Part shown: positions 59,201 through 64,000 of the stretch, piece after piece | Numbering within the stretch: the stretch's first letter is position 1 | Layout: every line of letters starts with the position of its first letter | NCBI RefSeq assembly: GCF_025145645.1 | Contig: NZ_CP102252.1 | Span: 2,976,001-3,040,000, forward strand | From: Alistipes senegalensis JC50 | Lineage (GTDB): Bacteria > Bacteroidota > Bacteroidia > Bacteroidales > Rikenellaceae | Length of the DNA: 64,000 bases | Direction: 5' to 3' | Translations under genes and position numbers: made by a program | The notes under the pieces: model-generated | The model's input: only the letters and a program-made list of their open reading frames with translations | The model's database searches: none | Told to the model about the DNA's origin: nothing

Positions 59201-61856
59201 GGGCGTGTTTCAGTAGGGCGATACCGTCGTAGGTACGGTAATACCCTTTGACGCAATATTGGTCGAGAATCTTGGCGTTCTTCCCGCCGCATTTGACCGA
59301 ATAATCGTCCATACTCTCCGAATAGCCGATGCGCACATCGGTATCGAACAGGTAGGAGGCGTAGGCGGAATAGATGCCCGTGGGTATCCACCGCTCGCCG
59401 AGGTTGAAATCCAGCTCGTCGAACGTAATCGGACGCGGCGCGGCCTCCTGCAAGGCGGTAAGGGCTTCTTTCTCCCGCTCGCCGTGCGGATTCTCACTCA
59501 TCCATGCCTCGATGCGCTCCGCCTTATCCACCACGTTGCCCGCGATAAAGCGGTCTTTGATTTCATAACCGCCGGAGAGCGGATTGTAAAAGATACGCCC
59601 TTTCAACTCGTCGATCAGCTCCTCGCGGCTGTTGTCCGACAAGGATTCCATGTAATCGAGATTCACGCCGCCGTATCGGTTGAGCGAGGCCGAAAGCGCC
59701 TCCTCGGGCGTATCGACGTGCGTCGTCTCGTTCACAGCGAACGCTACGGGATGGTCGAAGATGTCGGCCTTGACGAACTGCCCGTTCTCCGCCCGTTCGA
59801 GGGCGAGGATGTCGCGCCCCGACGTGTCCATCATCAGGAGCTTGACGTTCGCTTTGGCGTTCAGATTCCCGTAACGGGCGACGAACTCGTCGTAACAGGT
59901 GTTCAACGCCTCGCGCTGCGCCGACCCTTCATCGTGATACTCCGCCTCGTAAGCGTAGAGCCGCTCGTAAGCGTCGCGCACGGAAGTGTAAGCTGCAATC
60001 TTCTCTCGCTGCTCCTTTCCCAGATCGAGCGGGTGGAACGTCGCTCCGTAGCGGGTGACGTCTTTCAGGTAGCCGATCTGGTAACCTGCCCCGACGGTGT
60101 TTACCTTGACAAACGATCCCTCACGATGGTGCGGTTCGAGCAATCCGTCGAACGGGCGGGGCTTCATCTCCTCCTCGTGTCTGCGCTGCCGCTCGGCCTC
60201 CGATACCAGCCTGCTATGACCGCTTTCGATAGGTTGATCGACCGTTGCGGTCTGGACGGGTTGCGCCGTTTTCGCTGTCGCTTCCGTCGGCGTATCGAAG
60301 AGCGATGGCTGACGCGGCTGCGCCAGTTTGGGACGGTTGCTTCGTCGGCGGGGCTTGCCGCCCGTCTGGGCGATACGCCGCTCCTCCGCCGTGAAGCCGA
60401 ACAGATCGTAGAGGCTCATAACCGGCGGCTCGATTTCAGGTTTCTCCTCTTTGGAAGATACGGCAGTCCGTTCCGTTTCCTGCCGAACCGTTGCGGTAGG
60501 CGGCTGCACCGTCTCTTCGACGACGGTCGTCTCCTCGAAAACACCCGCTTGCGGTGGCTGTTCGTCCCATAACCGTTGCTCTTTCTCTTTCGCCCACACC
60601 CCGAATGCGGCCAAATCCTCTACCGACAGCTCTGTGCGCAGGGGCGATTCGGTCGCTTCTACTTTGGCTTGCTGCTGCTCTTGCAGTCGTGCATTCCGAA
60701 TACCGCCGGAGTAGAGCCTCATCGCCAACCGCGCATGCAGGTTGTGGTCGAGCAGCTCACGCAGCTGCGTTGCGATGCCCTCTGCACCGCCGTCGTGCTC
60801 GTAAACCATTGCCGGTCTGCCGTAAGGATCGGTGTCCAGCACCGCACTCGTATAGATGATCTGCTCTTTATGTTCTATGAAATAGCGGTTGGTGCTTACA
60901 CCATGCAGCGTTCCCGTTCGGGTAAACGATTTTTCGTCCTCCGTCAGCCCCTCTTTGTGGGTATCCTTTTGCAAGACGATCAAGTCGCTGCCGACCTCTG
61001 TTCCGGCATAGTCTGTAAAGAGGTTGTTCGGCAGGCGGATCGCCGAGACAAGGTGCGCCTCTCGGAGCATTTCGAGCCGCACCGCTTCGTTGCGCGGGGA
61101 GTTCATCACGCCTTGCGAGGTGATGAACGCCACGATGCCGCCGTCGCGGACGGCATCCAGCCCTTTGAAGAAAAAGTAATTGTGGATGGCTTTCGCAGCG
61201 TTACGGCGACCAGCCGATTCGCTTGCGGAGAAGGTCGGATCGAACACCGCCACGTCCCCGAACGGGATGTTGGAGACAGCCGCGTCGAAATAGCCGTCGA
61301 ACGGTTTCTCGATGCGCTCGAAACCCTCCGCCCGCACTTTCTTGTCGGGATAGAGATGCGCGAGGACTTTACCCGTCAGCAGGTCTTTCTCGAAGGCCAT
61401 GACATCGGTATCGGCGTTCTTCCGGAGAAACGCCTCGACGAACGCGCCGTGTCCTGCGGAGGGCTCCAGCAGGCGGCGCGGACGCACGTTGTAATCGTTC
61501 AGTACGTCGGCCAACGCCTCCGTAACGGCTGGAGGTGTGTAGAACGCCGTCAGCACGGAACTTTTCAGGCTGTCGATATAACGTTTGTATTCGTTGTCGC
61601 TTGCGCTGTGTTCGCGGATCAGGCGGTGCAGCTCCGTTGTCATGGGGAACAGTTCGAGGTCGGATTTCGCCCACTGCACGGCATCGGTCAGATCGGCGGC
61701 CGGATTGAGAATACATTTCAATCCACCGAACCCGCAGTAGCGGGCAAGCCGCTCCCGTTCTTCGGGAGTAGCTGCCCGCCGTGCGCCGTCCAACTCGAAA
61801 GCCGTGCGTATCGCCTCGATGTTATCCCGCAGCTTGGCTTTACGGTTAAATGCCAT
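56223..61856 (-). CDS. N-6 DNA methylase/SNF2 helicase of a conjugative element
   Basis: 1877 residues. The N-terminal methylase-like domain has FYTPP (about 108), SAM motif EPSAGHGAFVEAFL (about 135) and the catalytic-type NIPFGDVAVFDP (NxPF in place of NPPY). A Pro/Thr-rich linker follows. The helicase domain is C-terminal: GTGKT (about 1007), DESHQF (about 1172), SGTTISNSL, 'GSTSMLGTGVNAQKRA' and QRDGRAVRKGN. This giant protein is a hallmark of Bacteroidales conjugative elements, proposed to act on element DNA. Start 61856 (MAFNRKAKLRDN) overlaps the DUF1896 gene by 11 bases; longer frames upstream are out of frame with any real gene. Confidence 0.9.
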   Translation of the reverse strand: MAFNRKAKLRDNIEAIRTAFELDGARRAATPEERERLARYCGFGGLKCILNPAADLTDAVQWAKSDLELFPMTTELHRLIREHSASDNEYKRYIDSLKSSVLTAFYTPPAVTEALADVLNDYNVRPRRLLEPSAGHGAFVEAFLRKNADTDVMAFEKDLLTGKVLAHLYPDKKVRAEGFERIEKPFDGYFDAAVSNIPFGDVAVFDPTFSASESAGRRNAAKAIHNYFFFKGLDAVRDGGIVAFITSQGVMNSPRNEAVRLEMLREAHLVSAIRLPNNLFTDYAGTEVGSDLIVLQKDTHKEGLTEDEKSFTRTGTLHGVSTNRYFIEHKEQIIYTSAVLDTDPYGRPAMVYEHDGGAEGIATQLRELLDHNLHARLAMRLYSGGIRNARLQEQQQAKVEATESPLRTELSVEDLAAFGVWAKEKEQRLWDEQPPQAGVFEETTVVEETVQPPTATVRQETERTAVSSKEEKPEIEPPVMSLYDLFGFTAEERRIAQTGGKPRRRSNRPKLAQPRQPSLFDTPTEATAKTAQPVQTATVDQPIESGHSRLVSEAERQRRHEEEMKPRPFDGLLEPHHREGSFVKVNTVGAGYQIGYLKDVTRYGATFHPLDLGKEQREKIAAYTSVRDAYERLYAYEAEYHDEGSAQREALNTCYDEFVARYGNLNAKANVKLLMMDTSGRDILALERAENGQFVKADIFDHPVAFAVNETTHVDTPEEALSASLNRYGGVNLDYMESLSDNSREELIDELKGRIFYNPLSGGYEIKDRFIAGNVVDKAERIEAWMSENPHGEREKEALTALQEAAPRPITFDELDFNLGERWIPTGIYSAYASYLFDTDVRIGYSESMDDYSVKCGGKNAKILDQYCVKGYYRTYDGIALLKHALVNTVPDMKKSIGKDENGNDIKVRDSEGIQLANAKIDEIRNGFVEWLAEQSPEFQQRLTDRYNRKFNCFVRPQYDGSHQTFPDLDLKALEKRFNIKDVYQSQKDCIWMLKQNGGGICDHEVGTGKTLIMCVAAHEMKRLGLAHKPMIIGLKANVAEIAECYRTAYPNAKILYASEKDFTPENRVRFFNNIKNNDYDCVIMSHDQFGKIPQSPELQQRILQAELDTVEENLDVLRRQGKEISRAMLRGLEKRKINLSVKLESIAHAIKSRTDDVVDFKQMGIDHIFVDESHQFKNLMFNTRHDRVAGLGNQDGSQKALNMLYAIRTIQERTGKDLGATFLSGTTISNSLTELYLLFKYLRPKELERQSINSFDAWAAIFAKKSTDFEFSVTNNIVQKERFRYFIKVPELAAFYSEITDYRTAEDVGVDRPDKNEILHNIPPTPQQEEFIEKLMQFAQSGDATILGRAPLSETEDKAKMLIATDYARKMALDMRLIDPSYDDHVDNKASHCARMIAEYYRKYDAQKGTQFVFSDLGTFQPGQWNVYSEIKRKLIEDYGIPSSEIRFIQECKNEKSRKAVIDAMNEGKVRVIFGSTSMLGTGVNAQKRAVAVHHLDTPWRPSDLAQRDGRAVRKGNEIAKQFAGNKVDVIIYAVEKSLDSYKFNLLHCKQTFISQLKSGAMGARTIDEGAMDEKSGMNFSEYMAILSGNTDLLDKARLEKKVAALESERKSFHKAKSGSAWKLEEYTKTLAHNNDCIVKMSADYETFLARVQTDKEGNKLNALRLDGLDAADHKSLGARLQEIAKNATTGGEYMRVGELYGFPILVKTESSLKDGKEVRQNRFFVEGAFKYTYNNGQIAMADTKAAAMNFINALERIPKLVEQYREKNVEYERDIPILQQTVGGVWKKEDELKQLKSEVAALERKIQLELAPPKPEAAQEQQTNGETVQTQSPLTGERATTEPPSDASNKSQFLREHVQFVRPMEVNSTVKGIKM

Positions 61857-62286
61857 CTTCTTCGAGGATGATCGAGACGGCTCCCGTAAGTTCCGTGTAG
61901 AGCTGCTCGTATTCGGGCGAGTAGGCGAAATCGTCCGAGAGCGGATATTGCGTGAAGATGCTTTCGACATAAGGCAGCAGCCGGAGCGCGACAGCAGGTG
62001 CGTCGCTTTGTGCGATCTCATCCGAGAACTCGTTCCAGAGCACCTCGATGATCGTGTCGTACTCGGAGAAGCGAAGCCCCTCCAACAGGGCGGCCATCGC
62101 CAGCTCCTGCGCCCCTTCGGGCAGATAGCCCTCGCGTCGAGCCTGCTCGAATACGTCGGCGGCATGGTCGGCACGCTCCTCGATGAAGGCCGCGTCGTGC
62201 GCCTTGTCGGGATGGTTCTCTTTGAGGTAGGATAACAGGTAAAGCCCGTAATAGGATAACTCCGCAGGCTTGTTGTTCTGATTCAT
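61846..62286 (-). CDS. DUF1896 protein
   Basis: 146 residues, acidic and helical (ELSYYGLYLLSYLKENHPDK, FIEERADHAADVFEQARREG). DUF1896 genes usually stand directly before the methylase-helicase gene in Bacteroidales conjugative elements, as here. Role unknown. Overlaps the helicase start. Confidence 0.8.
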   Translation of the reverse strand: MNQNNKPAELSYYGLYLLSYLKENHPDKAHDAAFIEERADHAADVFEQARREGYLPEGAQELAMAALLEGLRFSEYDTIIEVLWNEFSDEIAQSDAPAVALRLLPYVESIFTQYPLSDDFAYSPEYEQLYTELTGAVSIILEEDGI

Positions 62287-62344
62287 ATTCTTGTGGATTT
62301 AGTGGATTATTGCTAATTTTGTAATTAAATTAATTTGCACGATT

Positions 62345-62761
62345 ATGGAAGTGATTGCATTGGAAGGTGATCCTAATAGCGGAAAAACCAAAACATTAAA
62401 TCTTGTCTATGCTCTTTTAGTACAAGCTGGATATACGCAAGTTCCCGGCGTTTTTCAAGATTTGTGTAACGATGATTGTTTAGATGTTTTTCAAAATTCT
62501 GAGAAAACTGTCGGCATCGTAACACAAGGAGATTACGCTATTGGTGATTATTCCGTTAAAAATCATCTTACATACTTACAATCATTAGGTTGTGATGTTG
62601 CTGTTTGTGCTTGTACCGTTGGTACAAGTAAACAGAAAATCAAAGATGCGATAAAAGCATATCCATCTCATCATTTCGAGCCTAAATCTAAAAGTAATTC
62701 TATTGCTGCACAACGTATAGACAATTTCAATTGTGCGACTAAAATAATGGGTATGATCTAA
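62345..62761 (+). CDS. Small P-loop ATPase-like protein
   Basis: 138 residues opening with a Walker A motif in its first 16 residues (VIALEGDPNSGKTKTLNLVY), then GIVTQGDYAIGDYSVKNHLT and a short C-terminal part. The gene is much AT-richer than both neighbours and lies on the opposite strand, so it is a recent insertion in the element. Resembles small NTPases; function unknown. Confidence 0.65.
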   Translation: MEVIALEGDPNSGKTKTLNLVYALLVQAGYTQVPGVFQDLCNDDCLDVFQNSEKTVGIVTQGDYAIGDYSVKNHLTYLQSLGCDVAVCACTVGTSKQKIKDAIKAYPSHHFEPKSKSNSIAAQRIDNFNCATKIMGMI

Positions 62762-62768
62762 TGAAAAA

Positions 62769-62793
62769 GGCACTCGGTATCCCTCCGAGTGCC
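62769..62793 (+). terminator. Terminator after the P-loop gene
   Basis: 9-bp stem GGCACTCGG/CCGAGTGCC with a 7-base loop, 8 bases after the stop codon. Confidence 0.65.
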
Positions 62794-62881
62794 ACCACTA
62801 AATCCACAGAGAATAAATCGGTATCGGCTATCGAGTAGTCGCAATGACCTATGACCGTGAACTCAGTGGCGAATATACGCA

Positions 62882-64000
62882 TTATTTCCTTTTCTTGGGT
62901 TTGCGCGGTTCGTTTTTCATTTCGGGAAACTCGAAAACGGTGTTGAACTCCGCATCGAAAGCGACGACGGCGGAGAACGCCTTGCCCTGCTTACTGTTGA
63001 AGCCCTTGATTACTCCGGTTCTCCCCTGCGTGAGCAGCTCGGTAATTTCCGCATCGGAGAGCGTCTTGCCCGCCTTGATGCGGAACACGGGCAGTCCGCA
63101 CGCGGCGTTGTCGCAGCGCACGACCTTACCGTAGAACTGCATCCGTCCCGTTTTGCATTTGGGACAAAGGCAGTCCGACCCCTTGTGCGCAAAGAGCTTG
63201 TCCGAGGCGAGCAGCTCCGAGGTAATCTGTTTGGTGTAGATCTCGATCGCCTCGCGGAATGTCTCGGCACGCATCTCGCCCCGCTCGATTTTGGCGAGCG
63301 CAGCCTCCCAATCGCCCGTCAGCTCCACGTTGGCGATACGCATATTCTTGACTACCGAGTAGAGTGCCAGTCCCTTTTCGGTCGGCACGAGCGACTTTTT
63401 CTGTCTTACCATATACTCTCGCGAAAAGAGCGTTTCGATAATCGCCGCGCGGGTCGCAGGCGTGCCGATACCGCACGCTTTAAGCGCCTGACGCATTTCG
63501 TCGTCTTCTATCTCGCGGCCTGCCGTCTCCATCGCTGCCAGCAGCGTCGCCTCCGTGTGCAGCGGTTTGGGCTTGGTCTTGCCCTCGGTCATCGAACAGC
63601 CGCCGACAAGAAGCGTCATGCCCTCCGTCCATTCGGGCAGTACGGTATCCTCCGCCTCCTCGCCGTAGATGCCGCGCCAGCCCGCCTGACGGACGATCGT
63701 CCCTTTGGCGACGTACTCCACGCCGTCGCATACGACCGTGACGGTCGTCACGTCCTTGATACATCGTTCGGCGAAGGCTTCGAGCATACGCCCGACGATC
63801 ATGTCGTATACGGTCTGTTCGTCGGCTGAAAGCATTTTGGGCTTCACTTCCGTCGGCAGCAGCGCGTGGTGGTCGGTAACTTTGCTGTCGTCCACGCTGC
63901 GGCGCGAGAGCGTGTCGCCCACAAGCGCGAGCCGTTTCGCCCACACGGGGTTATTCTTTTGTGCGCGCAGCAGGGCGGGTATCTCTCCGAACACATCTTC
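62882..64000 (-). CDS. DNA topoisomerase III-like protein, 3' part
   Basis: C-terminal ~372 residues of a type IA topoisomerase (TopB group); the frame stays open to the window end, so the TOPRIM domain and active Tyr lie outside. Seen here: SKVTDHHALLPTEV, GIGTPATRAAIIETLFSREY, 'LVPTEKGLALYSVVKNMRIANVELTGDWE', and a C-terminal zinc-ribbon-like CPKCKTGRMQFYGKVVRCDN. Commonly encoded beside the DUF1896/helicase pair in these elements and probably processes transferred DNA. Confidence 0.9.
   Translation of the reverse strand, partial: EDVFGEIPALLRAQKNNPVWAKRLALVGDTLSRRSVDDSKVTDHHALLPTEVKPKMLSADEQTVYDMIVGRMLEAFAERCIKDVTTVTVVCDGVEYVAKGTIVRQAGWRGIYGEEAEDTVLPEWTEGMTLLVGGCSMTEGKTKPKPLHTEATLLAAMETAGREIEDDEMRQALKACGIGTPATRAAIIETLFSREYMVRQKKSLVPTEKGLALYSVVKNMRIANVELTGDWEAALAKIERGEMRAETFREAIEIYTKQITSELLASDKLFAHKGSDCLCPKCKTGRMQFYGKVVRCDNAACGLPVFRIKAGKTLSDAEITELLTQGRTGVIKGFNSKQGKAFSAVVAFDAEFNTVFEFPEMKNEPRKPKKRK

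Noticed and set aside
1..64000. tRNA, rRNA or known riboswitches
   Set aside because: None recognised by eye; a covariance scan (tRNAscan-SE, Rfam) would be needed to exclude small RNAs.

Overview
The window looks like a GC-rich member of the Bacteroidales, most like Alistipes. The grounds are a fimbrillin/Mfa-type fimbrial repertoire, secreted PepSY-like (DUF2874) lipoproteins, RteC regulators, cydAB with a DUF4492 gene, promoters of the TTTG/TAnnTTTG type, and conjugative-element genes of Bacteroidales type. No rRNA, tRNA or CRISPR array was seen. The genus is inferred from gene content only.

Layout. (1) 1-5.4 kb: 3' end of a conjugation coupling protein, a YhcG nuclease, an antitoxin whose toxin partner carries an in-frame stop, a cluster of very small genes, and an RteC protein. 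(2) 5.5-18.5 kb, all on the minus strand: two paralogous proteins made of six tandem HTH repeats, cydAB with DUF4492 (cydA frameshifted), six PepSY-like secreted proteins, a sensor kinase, and a response regulator with an internal deletion. Two of the PepSY genes share an operator-promoter module. (3) 18.5-31.7 kb, minus strand: a type V-like fimbrial operon fused to a diversity-generating retroelement (DGR). The order is OmpA/DUF3575 protein, major fimbrillin, anchor, minor fimbrillin, 976-aa tip-like lipoprotein with a variable C-terminal lectin-like repeat, unknown gene, Avd, five tandem ~0.5-kb template-like cassettes, reverse transcriptase. A serine recombinase is divergent from its 5' end. 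(4) 32.7-33.1 kb: a scar joining an integrase N-terminus to a phage tape-measure C-terminus. (5) 33.54-53.62 kb: a ~20-kb integrative element bounded by 21-bp direct repeats. It carries a tyrosine recombinase, an invertible promoter, an Rrf2 regulator with a G10 tract, a second fimbrial operon (OmpA/DUF3575, DUF5119, five fimbrillins), RteC, a PepSY gene, a decayed DUF262/AAA pair, two excisionase-like HTH genes and its integrase. (6) 53.8-64 kb: an AAA ATPase, a GNAT enzyme, and the methylase-helicase, DUF1896 and topoisomerase genes of a large conjugative element.

The theme is surface variation by several independent routes. The first fimbrial operon has retro-mutagenesis of its tip protein and possibly promoter inversion. 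The second has a 28-bp inverted-repeat switch, and its consensus promoter currently points away from the fimbrial genes (predicted OFF). The most unusual item is the DGR cassette array. The expressed variable repeat is nearly identical to cassette 4 and not to the RT-proximal cassette. Substitutions in the shared 5' block fall only on adenines. The leader of every cassette keeps hairpins at the same places with different sequences, which suggests a structured RNA and a multi-template or archive arrangement.
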